This document shows positions 1 to 8,248 of a DNA stretch of 64,000 nt, in pieces. Both the position numbers and the translations under genes were made by a program. Under the pieces are notes generated by a model, which made no database searches, was not told the origin of the DNA, and saw nothing but the letters and a program-made list of their open reading frames with translations. Every line of letters begins with the position of its first letter. Positions within the stretch are counted from its first letter, which is position 1. The DNA comes from Streptomyces puniciscabiei (GTDB taxonomy: Bacteria; Actinomycetota; Actinomycetes; Streptomycetales; Streptomycetaceae): the NCBI RefSeq assembly GCF_006715785.1, contig NZ_VFNX01000001.1:2804501-2868500 (forward strand). Reading direction: 5' to 3'.

Positions 1-1436
1 GTCTCGAGCATCTCGTGCATCTGACCAGGCTGCACCCGGGTTCCCGCCAGCACCGCCACGACCGCCGCGTGCACTGACGACAGCTTGGGCAACTGGTACC
101 AGTTCTCCCCGTTGCGCTGCCGTTCCGCCCAGGCAGTCAGGTCCTCGCGGGCCGTGCGCCAGCGGGGCTGGAGTCCGCCTTCCCCGGCCTGGCACCCCTC
201 GACAGGCAACAGCACTTCCGCGGCGGCCTTGCCCAGAAGGGGTGGCACCGCGTTGCCGATCTGCCGGAAGGCGTCACTACGTGTCCCAGCGAACCTGAAC
301 CGGTCCGGGAAGGTCTGTACCCGTGCCGCCTCCCGAACGGTCAGGGTGCGGTTCTGGTCCGGATGGATGTACCAGTAGCCGTCCTTGGCGATGTGGGCGG
401 TGATCGACCTGCTCAGGTCGTCCCAGTCAAGCTTCTTGTACTTGTCGGTGAAGTGCTCGGCGCTGTACCGCTGGAGCTCCGGGTCGATGTCCGAGTACAG
501 GGTGTCGGAGTCCATGCTGTCGAAGATCACCCAGTCGTCCGGCCTGACCCTCCGAGTCATGTGGTCGAAGACGACCTCACGCTTCGCGCGCTTGCGCATC
601 TCCCTGGCAAAGTCGGACAGATCTTCGGAGGGGGTGCCGTAGGCCATCTCACGCTCGCCGACACGCTCCGTGGGCACCACGGTGAGGGGAGGGAGGTCAC
701 CAATGGCGTGGCGCAGGGTGGTGCGTTCGTCCTCGGCGACCTCCTGCTGCCACTCGAACCTCTCGATGTCGTTCCTGGCCAGAAGGATGAGCCGCTTCCG
801 GTGCTGGGGTACTCCGTAGCGCCATGCGTCGACAAGGCGTACCTGGGTTGCGTAGCCGAGCTCCTCGAGCTGCTGCTCGATCACGCGGACCACGAAGAAG
901 TCGTCGCCGAGGCCCATGTCCGGGACGTTCTCCATGAGGACGGCGCGCGGCCTGATCCTCTTTATGACGTCCAGGTACGCGCTCCACAGCTCTTTACGGA
1001 GGTCGTGAGGGTCGCGGCCATGGTGCTCTACGAGGTGGCGGATCTTGCTCCGCCCAGCCCTGCTGAACGGCTGGCACGGCGGGCCCCCCGCCACCAGATC
1101 GATCTTCCCCTTCGCCGGCTCCAGCAGCTCCTCGAGCCTGTCACGCTCGGCTGGGTTCCCCAGGTCCATGTGCAGACTCATGCCGGGGAAGTTGGCCGCA
1201 TGGGTCTCAAGGGCACGCTCGTCGAAGTCGACAGCGGCTGCAGTGGTCCAGCCAGCTCGCTGAAGCCCAAGACTCAGACCGCCTGCTCCGGAGAAGAGGT
1301 CCACGGCGAGGCGACGCCCCTTGCCGTACCCTTCGAGCCACTTTGCGAACCGCTCGGGCCTGCAGCTGTGCCGGTGCCGCGGGAGCTTGAGATAGTCGCT
1401 CCGTTCCAGGGGTACGCCATAGTGCGACTCCTGCAC
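1..1436 (-). CDS. DNA (cytosine-5) methyltransferase (Dcm family), C-terminus off the left edge
   Basis: Would methylate cytosine C5 in a specific duplex site using S-adenosylmethionine. Translating the minus strand shows the family motifs in order: DLFSGAGGLSLGLQ (motif I, SAM binding), GGPPCQPFSRAG with the catalytic Cys (IV), ENVPD (VI), PQHRKRL (VIII), RTLTVREAARVQTFP (IX) and IGNAVPPLLG (X). The target-recognition stretch between VIII and IX is about 130 residues. The frame is open without interruption for 478 codons and continues past the window edge, with at least 70 residues after motif X, so a C-terminal extension exists. GTG at 1436 is chosen because GGAGG lies 8 nt upstream; codons upstream remain open, so a longer form is possible. 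It is divergent from the two-ATPase/receiver pair across a 421-nt gap. No restriction endonuclease is visible inside the window; one could lie to the left. It may be an orphan or part of a modification-linked defence locus. Confidence 0.93.
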   Translation of the reverse strand, partial: MQESHYGVPLERSDYLKLPRHRHSCRPERFAKWLEGYGKGRRLAVDLFSGAGGLSLGLQRAGWTTAAAVDFDERALETHAANFPGMSLHMDLGNPAERDRLEELLEPAKGKIDLVAGGPPCQPFSRAGRSKIRHLVEHHGRDPHDLRKELWSAYLDVIKRIRPRAVLMENVPDMGLGDDFFVVRVIEQQLEELGYATQVRLVDAWRYGVPQHRKRLILLARNDIERFEWQQEVAEDERTTLRHAIGDLPPLTVVPTERVGEREMAYGTPSEDLSDFAREMRKRAKREVVFDHMTRRVRPDDWVIFDSMDSDTLYSDIDPELQRYSAEHFTDKYKKLDWDDLSRSITAHIAKDGYWYIHPDQNRTLTVREAARVQTFPDRFRFAGTRSDAFRQIGNAVPPLLGKAAAEVLLPVEGCQAGEGGLQPRWRTAREDLTAWAERQRNGENWYQLPKLSSVHAAVVAVLAGTRVQPGQMHEMLE

Positions 1437-1857
1437 AGCACGCACCTCCACACCAGCGAGAACAACGAGCACCAGGAGATCACAGACGCGCTGGTGGAGG
1501 CAAGGATTCCACCACGCTGACCTCCGGAAATCCCGTGAGACCGATGCTGCGCTCTGCCGGGTACCGGCGCGAGTCCGCGCGGCCCCCCAGTCCTCGGCTT
1601 CGAACCGACGTTCTGGTGCGTTACCAGAGGCAATCGTAGAGGACAGCAGTGACAGCGTCGCTCCCGGGGCCCGGATTGGCCGGACAAGCTGGTCAACGAT
1701 CCGGCGGGGCTGAAGACACGTTCGAGTCGGCCTGAACCTGTGCACGGTTTCGGCCACTTACGAGAGCCGCCCACCTAGCTCGCTGATGGGTAGTTAGTAG
1801 AATCTTGCCCGCCACACACTGCGGAACATGGCTGACAGTTGACGAGCGGGGGCATGG
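1437..1857. other. intergenic region between divergent methyltransferase and GHKL ATPase genes
   Basis: No convincing coding sequence: open frames here are antisense or read-through extensions of the flanking genes. The stretch is visibly richer in A/T near 1780-1815 than its surroundings, as expected for promoters of two divergent genes. I see no clear operator palindrome. Confidence 0.5.
1798..1803 (+). promoter_or_regulatory. candidate -10 element of the GHKL ATPase/receiver operon
   Basis: TAGAAT sits 55 nt before the GTG start at 1858, inside the most A/T-rich part of the gap, giving a predicted start site near 1810 and a leader of about 48 nt that carries a GGGGG Shine-Dalgarno-like run. 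No good TTGACA-like -35 is present at the proper distance, so this is a weak prediction. Confidence 0.3.
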
Positions 1858-4098
1858 GTGGACTCCGAGAACGCGAAGGCGTATCTCCGGCCGCGGGCCA
1901 GGCTCATGAGCACGCTCGGCGAAGAACTGATCAGCAACGAACGCGTCGCCCTCACCGAGCTGGTGAAGAACGCCTACGACGCGGACGCCAGCCTCGTCCT
2001 GATCCGCTTCAACCCTCCCCTCGAAGAGGGTGAGGGCTCGATCGAGGTCTGGGACAACGGGCACGGCATGTCGCCGGCCACAGTGCGCGGCACGTGGATG
2101 GAGATCGCCACCCCGCACAGGCACCGGAACCCACGCAGTGAGTCAGGTGGGCGTCGCGTGCTGGGCGCCAAGGGCATCGGCCGGTTCGCCTCGGCTCGAC
2201 TTGGCCATACCGCCACAATCACGACTCGACGGGTCGATGAGCAGGAGGTCACCCTTCGCATCGACTGGGGGGACTTCACGGATGGTGACGCGTACCTGGA
2301 TGAGGTTCCGGTCTCCCTGTCCACGACCACTCCGAGCGTCTTCGTAGACGGAGGCATAGCAGCGCAGACCTTTTCCGAGGTCCTCCGGGAATTTCAGTCA
2401 GCGCCTGCTACAGCCGTCGGCACGGCGCATGGCACCGTGGTCCGACTCGAGAGGCTTCGCACGGCTTGGGGCACGAACGAGATCGAGGCCCTCAAGCGTT
2501 CCCTGTCCAGGCTCCTCCCCCCGCCGCCTCCCGCCGAGCTCTCTGTGCCGGACCAGCCTGAGTTCTCGATCTACATCGACACTCCGGAGGGGCCGCTCCG
2601 CCACCACAGCGGGTTCGTTTCTGCGAGTGAGACACTGGCCCATCCCCGCTATCGCCTCGTCGGCGCCGTGGATGCCGACGGGGACGCGAGCCTGGCCATT
2701 TACGCCGGCGACGAAGAACCGGTGGAGGTCGTCCAGGACAACCTCCGGAAGGACTCGAAGAGGCCCTCATGTGGCCCTCTGAAACTGGACTTCCGAGTCT
2801 GGGACCTTGAGTCGTCGGCCATCAAGCCGCTCCTGGCACTCGACACCAGCGCGAGGAACACCAACGACGTACGGGAACTCATCCGGAACAACAGCGGTGT
2901 GGCCCTGTACCGGGACGGGTTCCGTGTGCAGCCGTTCGGGGAACCCGGGTTCGACTGGCTTGGTTTCGACCAGCGACGCATCAACAACCCGACGCTGCGT
3001 CTCTCCAACCGGCAAGTGGCGGGATTCGTCTACATCTCGGCCGATGACAACCCCGGCCTCCTGGACCGCTCGCACCGCGAAGGACTGATCGACACCCCTG
3101 AGTACGAGGAACTGAAGGCAGTCATACTCCAGGCGATTGCCAGGTTGGAGACGCAACGCTACCGGCTGCGTCGGGAACCCACTGCTCCGACGGAAGCCCC
3201 GCTCCTTGCCGGGCCGTCCGAAGGCAGGGGCCACGGGCTCTTCCAGAACTTCAACCTGGACCCGCTGCGACAGGTGGCTGCCGAGCGGCACCCAGAGGAC
3301 ATCATCCTCAGTCGCGCCATCGAGGATGCCACGGAGACGATCAACGAAGGCGTACGCAAGGTACAGGAGGTCATCGCCCAGTTCTCCCGCCTCGCGACGC
3401 TGGGCACCCTGGTCGACGTCGTCCTCCACGACGGACGTACCGCCCTTTCCCGCATCGGCGTGGGCCTTCGTCGTCTCGGCAAGATCACCACAAAGGTCGA
3501 GACACACGATGTGGAGTTGTCAGCTGCGCTGGACAAGCTGCGGACGGACTTCACCGCACAAGAAAGGGCTCTCGACCGGCTCTTCACTCGCATCGAGCCC
3601 CTCAGCGGACGGAAGCGTGGACGGCCCCGCCGGCTCTCTCTACACCAGAGCATTTCCGAAGCCGTTGACGTGCTGGAGTCGGAGATCACCAAGCACGGTG
3701 TAGATGTACAGATCAGCGGGGAGGACGTGATCGTCACCGCCGAGCCGGGTGACATCAGGACCCTTGTGGTCAACCTCGTGAGCAACGCCGTGTACTGGCT
3801 CTCCACAATGCCCAAGGGCACTCCCCGCGAGATCCTGATCGAGACGGAGCGCAATCACGAGGGCGAACTGGACGTGGTCGACATCACGGTCAGCGACAAC
3901 GGCCCTGGGGTGCGCGAGAAGATCAAGGACCTGATCTTCGATACCTACTTCAGTGAAAAGCCGGATGGCGTCGGCCTCGGTCTCAGCATCGCAGGCAGCG
4001 TCGTGAAGGACTTCTACGACGGCGAATTGGGGCTGGTGAGCCCCGGCACCCTCTCGGGTGCGAGTTTCCGGGCACGACTGCGAAGGAGAGTTGGGTGA
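1858..4098 (+). CDS. two-GHKL-domain ATPase / histidine-kinase-like protein (paraMORC-like N-terminus)
   Basis: 746 residues with two separate ATP-binding GHKL modules. The N-terminal one is of the HATPase_c_3 (MORC/MutL/Hsp90-like) type: ELVKNAYDADA at residues 34-44 (N box), DNGHGM at 66-71, and GAKGIGRFASARLG near 101-114. The C-terminal one is histidine-kinase type: NLVSNAVYWL near 639, DNGPGV near 680, GLGLSIAGSVV near 705-715. Between them, LATLGTLVDVVLHDGR places H524 where a DHp phospho-acceptor His would be, although the box is not the classic HELR. No membrane segment is visible, so it is probably cytosolic. GTG start at 1858 has GGGGG 8-9 nt upstream. The stop overlaps the next gene, a receiver-domain protein, so the two are co-translated and likely a signalling pair. 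Prokaryotic MORC-type ATPases are known from modification-linked conflict systems (Iyer, Abhiman and Aravind), which fits the adjacent methyltransferase. Base composition is less G/C-rich than core genes in the window, suggesting acquisition. Confidence 0.88.
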   Translation: MDSENAKAYLRPRARLMSTLGEELISNERVALTELVKNAYDADASLVLIRFNPPLEEGEGSIEVWDNGHGMSPATVRGTWMEIATPHRHRNPRSESGGRRVLGAKGIGRFASARLGHTATITTRRVDEQEVTLRIDWGDFTDGDAYLDEVPVSLSTTTPSVFVDGGIAAQTFSEVLREFQSAPATAVGTAHGTVVRLERLRTAWGTNEIEALKRSLSRLLPPPPPAELSVPDQPEFSIYIDTPEGPLRHHSGFVSASETLAHPRYRLVGAVDADGDASLAIYAGDEEPVEVVQDNLRKDSKRPSCGPLKLDFRVWDLESSAIKPLLALDTSARNTNDVRELIRNNSGVALYRDGFRVQPFGEPGFDWLGFDQRRINNPTLRLSNRQVAGFVYISADDNPGLLDRSHREGLIDTPEYEELKAVILQAIARLETQRYRLRREPTAPTEAPLLAGPSEGRGHGLFQNFNLDPLRQVAAERHPEDIILSRAIEDATETINEGVRKVQEVIAQFSRLATLGTLVDVVLHDGRTALSRIGVGLRRLGKITTKVETHDVELSAALDKLRTDFTAQERALDRLFTRIEPLSGRKRGRPRRLSLHQSISEAVDVLESEITKHGVDVQISGEDVIVTAEPGDIRTLVVNLVSNAVYWLSTMPKGTPREILIETERNHEGELDVVDITVSDNGPGVREKIKDLIFDTYFSEKPDGVGLGLSIAGSVVKDFYDGELGLVSPGTLSGASFRARLRRRVG

Positions 4099-5330
4099 CG
4101 TCGACCGACGTTGCGTATCGGGTGCTCATAGTCGATGACGACGCCCAGATGATCGCGGACCTTCGCGAAGTGCTGTCCGAGGAGCTCACAGACCTCGGGG
4201 AGATCCACTTCGAGTCCGAGCAGGACTTCTCCGCAGCCGAGCAGCGATTGATTGACGAGGACTTCGACCTGGTCATCCTCGACGTCCGCGACGCCGCCGA
4301 TGGCATACCCGCCGCTGCCGTCGAAGGACGCGGACACGAACTGTACGACGCCATCGCCGGCGCTCGGTGGCTGCCCGTGGTCTTCTTCACAGCTGTCCCC
4401 CAGCAGGTGCGTGACCTGGAGAAGCCTCCCCTCATCCGTGTGGTGACCAAGAACGCCTGGGACGAGGTCGCTCCCGCAGTCCGGGACGGGTTGCTCTCGG
4501 GAGTGTCGGAGTTGAGACGCCGTATCTCCGATCTCGTCGAACGCAAGGTCCGCGTTTTCCTCCGTGACGTCGTGGCCCCGCACTGGCACGAGATGGCGGG
4601 CGCTGATCCCCACGAGATCACCCCGATCATCGTCAACCGCCTCGCGGCCGAGCTCCGGGAGAACGGCCCCAGCGAACTGGGATACGCCGGGGACGGCGAG
4701 GCGGTCGCCACTGCTGGTCAACCCTCCGCTGCGCGGGTCTACTTGAAGCCGTTCGTGACCCATCACCTCACCGCCACGGACCTCGTGGTCAGCCCCGAGG
4801 GCGATTGGTGGATCGTCCTCACCCCTGCTTGCGACCTGTATGAGGACCACCCGGACGCCAACGTGGCGAGACCTCGTAAGGCCAAGGCACAGTACGTTCG
4901 CCTGGCCAAGGCTGACCGCATCTTCACCGAGGACGGCGAGGAGTCGGAGTCGCCAGCGATCGCCACATGGCTGGCCAGCTCGAAGAGCAACAGCCACAAG
5001 GACCAGGCCAAACAGGTCTTCGGGGACAAGCAGAACCGGTACCGCGCTCTTCCTGGCTACCTCGACATCCCCGACCTCTTGGTCGACTTCGAGAACGTGG
5101 TATCGGTCCCGCTCGCCGAGGCACGAACCTGGCGACGTGTCGCAACCCTCGACAGCCCGTTCTCGGAGGCGATGCTCATCGCCTACAGCCGCTCGGTGGG
5201 GCGTATCGGAACCCCGGACCTCAGCTTCGAGGACGTGAAAGTGCGGTTGGAACTCGAGAAGCCGAAGGCCAGGCACGTGCCGACGCAGGCTTCAACGTCA
5301 TCAGCGAACGGCGAGATTGTGAAGGACTGA
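4095..5330 (+). CDS. receiver-domain response regulator with unknown C-terminal domain
   Basis: 411 residues. The N-terminal 130 residues form a receiver domain: acidic VLIVDDD at 10-16, phospho-acceptor D63 in LVILDVRD, and conserved Lys at about 119 in VVTKNAWDE. No HTH, GGDEF or other familiar output domain follows. Residues 140-411 form a soluble alpha/beta-looking region containing VLTPACDLYED (Cys at about 246) that I cannot place in a family. The GTG start overlaps the upstream stop by 4 nt (GTGA), so it is translationally coupled to the two-ATPase protein, which is presumably its phosphate donor. The C-terminal half could be an effector or a DNA/protein-binding output. Downstream the transcript runs into about 250 nt of noncoding DNA before the tRNA-Pro scar. 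Receiver assignment is firm; the output function is unknown. Confidence 0.85.
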   Translation: MTSTDVAYRVLIVDDDAQMIADLREVLSEELTDLGEIHFESEQDFSAAEQRLIDEDFDLVILDVRDAADGIPAAAVEGRGHELYDAIAGARWLPVVFFTAVPQQVRDLEKPPLIRVVTKNAWDEVAPAVRDGLLSGVSELRRRISDLVERKVRVFLRDVVAPHWHEMAGADPHEITPIIVNRLAAELRENGPSELGYAGDGEAVATAGQPSAARVYLKPFVTHHLTATDLVVSPEGDWWIVLTPACDLYEDHPDANVARPRKAKAQYVRLAKADRIFTEDGEESESPAIATWLASSKSNSHKDQAKQVFGDKQNRYRALPGYLDIPDLLVDFENVVSVPLAEARTWRRVATLDSPFSEAMLIAYSRSVGRIGTPDLSFEDVKVRLELEKPKARHVPTQASTSSANGEIVKD

Positions 5331-5587
5331 GCTTCCAGGCATTCGGACAGCGTGCGCGATCAACAGCGGAGGGTACGCCGGGCGCGGAAGCCTTGGCCCT
5401 CGTTGTGGTCGACACAGGGATGCCTTGGCATAGACCTACACGCAGCCGGTGGGCACCACGCCCGGGGAGCCATCTGGGAGCCGACCCGCTCCCCGAACCC
5501 CTTCCAGGCCCCGCGACACCAACCGAGCCCACCCATCTGACCTGCGGAAACGCCATCGAGGCTGGCAGGATCACCAACCGAACCTCA
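5331..5587. other. noncoding stretch between receiver gene and tRNA scar
   Basis: No supported gene. The open frames crossing it lack a start with a ribosome binding site and show no recognisable protein similarity. It is interpreted as the terminal part of the integrated element. Confidence 0.4.
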
Positions 5588-5630
5588 TTCGGGACGAAGA
5601 GGTCGTGGGTTCAAATCCCGCCACCCCGAC
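5588..5630 (+). other. orphan 3' half of tRNA-Pro(CGG): probable att site (integration scar)
   Basis: Positions 5588-5594 match a 7-nt anticodon loop with anticodon CGG. 5595-5599 would be the 3' strand of the anticodon stem. 5605-5621 is a complete T-arm (GTGGG, TTCAAAT loop, CCCGC). 5622-5628 is the acceptor 3' strand and A5629 the discriminator. The bases before 5588 cannot pair to form the anticodon stem, D-arm or 5' acceptor strand, so this is not a functional tRNA. Site-specific integration into a tRNA 3' end leaves exactly such a duplicate 3' segment at the far junction; pSAM2 of Streptomyces is known to use a tRNA-Pro gene. The orientation implies that the integrated element lies to the left (with the methyltransferase/ATPase/receiver genes) and the original downstream flank to the right. 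The complete tRNA gene should then lie left of the window. Confidence 0.75.
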
Positions 5631-5643
5631 AGAGAAACACCAG

Positions 5644-5682
5644 GTCAGGGGCCTGATCCACCAAGTGGATCAGGCCCCTGAC
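5644..5682 (+). terminator. perfect-stem terminator after the tRNA-Pro fragment
   Basis: An 18-bp perfect inverted repeat (5644-5661 with 5665-5682) with a 3-nt loop, 14 nt after the tRNA 3' end, followed by GGGTTT. This is the normal arrangement of a tRNA terminator, supporting the idea that tRNA 3' end plus downstream flank were preserved as a unit. Confidence 0.85.
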
Positions 5683-5766
5683 GGGTTTCTGGAGATCGTT
5701 TGGGAGAGATCTGGGAGAAGATCTTCAGCGCGTCCTCACGACCACGCCCGCGCGCTCGCCCAGCGA

Positions 5767-6285
5767 GTGTGGGCGCTGCCGGAAGCCCGTGGGTGGTCAC
5801 GGGAGCGGCTCGCCCAGGAAGCCTGCATCAGCAACACAACGCTGGCCCGCTTGGAGGGCGAGGGAGCGATCCAGCCAGGTTTCTTCACCGTCGGCGCGGT
5901 CGCAGAGGCTCTTGATATCTCACTGGATGATCTGTTCCGGGATGCCCATGTCGCACCCGGTCTGTGGTCCGCCGGATACGAAGGGCGGGACATCGACTCG
6001 TTCGTCGCCTCACTCCTCGACAGCCGTATCGATGTGGTGGCGGACGTCCGGCTGACGCCGATCAGCCGCAAGAAGGGCTTCAGCAAGACCCGCCTCGGGC
6101 AGGCACTCGCCGAGGCCGGCATCGAGTACACCCACCTTCGCGGCCTGGGGAATCCCAAGGAGAACCGGGCGCCGTTCTGGGACGGCCAGCCCTCCCCTGT
6201 GATCAACGAACCCGCAATCGGCCCAGCCCCAAGGCCACCAGCTCAAGTGGACAATGCCCGGCCATTGGTACGCTCCTCGGTCTGA
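5767..6285 (+). pseudogene. XRE HTH - DUF488 fusion, truncated at both ends
   Basis: The frame encodes an XRE-type helix-turn-helix (ARGWSRERLAQEA, then ISNTTLARLE) followed by the first half of a DUF488 domain (SAGYEGRDIDSFVASLL, VVADVRLTPISRK, HLRGLGNPKENRAPFWDG). DUF488 proteins normally continue for another 50-60 residues; here similarity stops near 6183 and the frame runs on into unrelated sequence overlapping the rhomboid-like gene. The 5' side is also short: upstream codons belong to the tRNA scar and terminator, and the first usable start is GTG at 5767 without a clear ribosome binding site. It was probably broken by integration at the tRNA and a later deletion at 6183. Could still make a short DNA-binding protein, but I judge it a remnant. 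Confidence 0.7.
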
Positions 6286-6929
6286 AGCGGCGCTGCGCGT
6301 AGCGTCAGTCGGTGCAGGTAGCGGTGGTGGGCGTCGGAGGACCGCAGGGCCCATGCCAGCAGCATGCCGGTGGACAGTGCGGTCACGTGGCCGACGGGAG
6401 TGACCCCCAGTGTGGTCAGGCCGCTCGTGATGTGCGGTGCGCGCATCACGAGCGCGGCGAACGCGGTCCACTGGTGCCACCGCCGGGCCCCCGCTGCCGC
6501 CACGGCGGCCAGGGCCGAGACGATCACGTAAGACGGGCCGACGTCCAGCGTCGCACGCAGCGCCGGGTCTGCCTGTCCCGCCGCGATCCGTGCCGCCAGC
6601 AGCCCTTCGCTCACCAGTGTGCCGAGGACCTGGCCGGCCGCGATGAGCGCGAGCGCCCGCATGTTGCCGAACCGGATGACGAGAAACGCAAGCATGGCCC
6701 CGGCGAAGGCGATGCCGCGCAGACTGGCCCAGGGATCGGCGCCGAACAGGAAGGCGGAGGTGATGAGCGCCTCCACAGGATGATCTCCCAAATTGGCCAG
6801 GTCGGTCGATGCCCAGGCGTTCACCGCGTGATCACCGCCGTACGTCAGGGACGATACGGCGGCGAGCAGGGCGAAGGCCCAGGGCACAGGGGAAAGCCAT
6901 CGGCGGGCGGGGGTCCGCGAGAGATCCAT
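6243..6929 (-). CDS. rhomboid-like intramembrane protein
   Basis: 228 residues, mostly membrane-embedded, with about six hydrophobic segments (for example WLSPVPWAFALLAAVSS and ALALIAAGQVLGTLVSEGLL). LDVGPSYVIVSAL resembles the rhomboid G-x-S segment carrying the catalytic Ser, and TPVGHVTALSTGMLLAW supplies a His in a late helix, so it may be a rhomboid-type serine protease or an inactive relative. ATG at 6929 is chosen because residues upstream are not membrane-like and a CAGGGT box lies 7 nt before it, mirroring the TAGGGT box before the divergent kinase gene at 7044. The substrate is unknown. The 3' end overlaps the truncated XRE-DUF488 frame. Confidence 0.75.
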   Translation of the reverse strand: MDLSRTPARRWLSPVPWAFALLAAVSSLTYGGDHAVNAWASTDLANLGDHPVEALITSAFLFGADPWASLRGIAFAGAMLAFLVIRFGNMRALALIAAGQVLGTLVSEGLLAARIAAGQADPALRATLDVGPSYVIVSALAAVAAAGARRWHQWTAFAALVMRAPHITSGLTTLGVTPVGHVTALSTGMLLAWALRSSDAHHRYLHRLTLRAAPLQTEERTNGRALST

Positions 6930-7043
6930 GCGGCCGACCCTGGCAGAGGGCGCCCGCCCTGCGGATCTGGCCACGGAATGACCAGCCGATCTCTGTCTCT
7001 GGACAGAGGCGGACGATCCCTCCTCCCGGCTAGGGTCGGATGC

Positions 7044-8248
7044 ATGCGAGTCATGACGGTGAGGCATGACGCGGCGTCCCGCACCAGGGAACTGACGTCA
7101 CATCAGCTGGTCGCGGTGGATGTGCTTTTGGCCGTGGTCCTGGTGGCCTCGACCGTCTTGTGGTGGACGCTTGGCACGAACCGCACGGGCTGGCCGGCAT
7201 GGCAGACCGTGCTGACGGGCTCGTTGGGTGTGGCTGTCGCCGTCCGGCGGCTGCTGCCACTGCCCGCACTGGCGGTGGGGTCGGTGGTGATGGCCACCGA
7301 CGGCGGGCTCAGCCTGACGGGGGTGGTGGGGACTGCCTTGCTGGTGTACGGGGTGGCGGTCGCCCGACCCGCGCGTGTCGCGGCGTACGCGGGCGCGGTG
7401 GCAGGCGCCGCACAACTCGCCTTGATGATCCCTATGCGGGGCATCACAGGGTTCAGCTTCTGGGGGTGGCCGGGGATGATCCAAGTCCTCATCGTCGAGG
7501 CCGCCGCCTGGGCGATCGGCTGGTCCACCAGACAGGGCCGCGCCTACACCCGGGGTCTGGTCGAGCAGGCCGAAGAGCGGGCACAGCTCCTCCTCGTCGA
7601 GGAACGCATGCGCATCGCCCGGGAGTTGCACGACGTCGTCGCGCACAGCCTGAGCATCGTCGCGGTCCAGGCGGGCGTCGGCCACCACGTCATCGGCAGC
7701 CGGCCCGACGAGGCCGCGAAGTCCCTCTCCGCGATCGAGACGACGAGCAGGCAAGCCCTGGGAGAGCTGCGTTCACTGCTGGGTGTCCTGCGCGATGACG
7801 ACGGTGCCGAATGGCTGCCCGGCGGCCTGGACGACCTCCACACGCTCCTCGAGCAGATCCGACGGGCCGGTGTCCAGGTCGAGTTGACGATCAGCGGTCA
7901 CCCGCACGCCCTGCCCCGAGGTCTGGACCGCGCCGCCTACCGCATCGTGCAGGAAGCCCTGACGAACGTCGTCAAGCATGCCCGCACCAGCCATGCCCGG
8001 GCGACGGTCGCCTACGCACCGGGCGAGGTCGCTTTCATGTCGTCGATGCCGGAGTCGGCCGCACGTCCACTCCGATCACCGAGGGCCACGGCCTGACCGG
8101 CATGAAGGAACGCGCCGCCCTCTACGGCGGCGAGGTTCACGCGGGCCCCCTCTCGCCGCACGGCTTTCGCGTCACCGCTCGCCTGCCGTACGCCGCGGAC
8201 GAGCGAACAGCCCAGTTCCCCGTGGGCGCCGATCTGGAGGACGCATGA
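7044..8248 (+). pseudogene. NarL-type sensor histidine kinase with a frameshift in its ATPase domain
   Basis: A HisKA_3-type kinase: four to five N-terminal membrane segments, then ERMRIARELHDVVAHSLSI with phospho-acceptor His near residue 196, and the ATPase region RIVQEALTNVVKHA. The ATG-initiated frame should pass into the DAGVG box, but it shifts near 8030-8035 and stops at 8096. The continuation (VVDAGVG, HGLTGMKERAALYGGEVHAGP) is in the +1-shifted frame and ends at a TGA (8246-8248) that overlaps the regulator start as ATGA. One missing base restores the gene. This is either a recent loss-of-function mutation or a sequencing error. ATG at 7044 is preceded by TAGGGT 7 nt upstream, the leaderless pattern. 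Confidence 0.8.

Noticed and set aside
363-1520. Long plus-strand open frame of 385 codons
   Set aside because: It is antisense to the methyltransferase, whose frame carries all family motifs; the plus-strand product has no recognisable features.
5588-5630. A functional tRNA-Pro gene
   Set aside because: No 5' acceptor strand, D-arm or 5' anticodon strand can be formed from the preceding bases; only the 3' half is present.
5449-5766. N-terminal part of a 278-residue protein reading through the tRNA fragment
   Set aside because: The codons translate tRNA and terminator sequence; no ribosome binding site or similarity before the HTH at about 5767.
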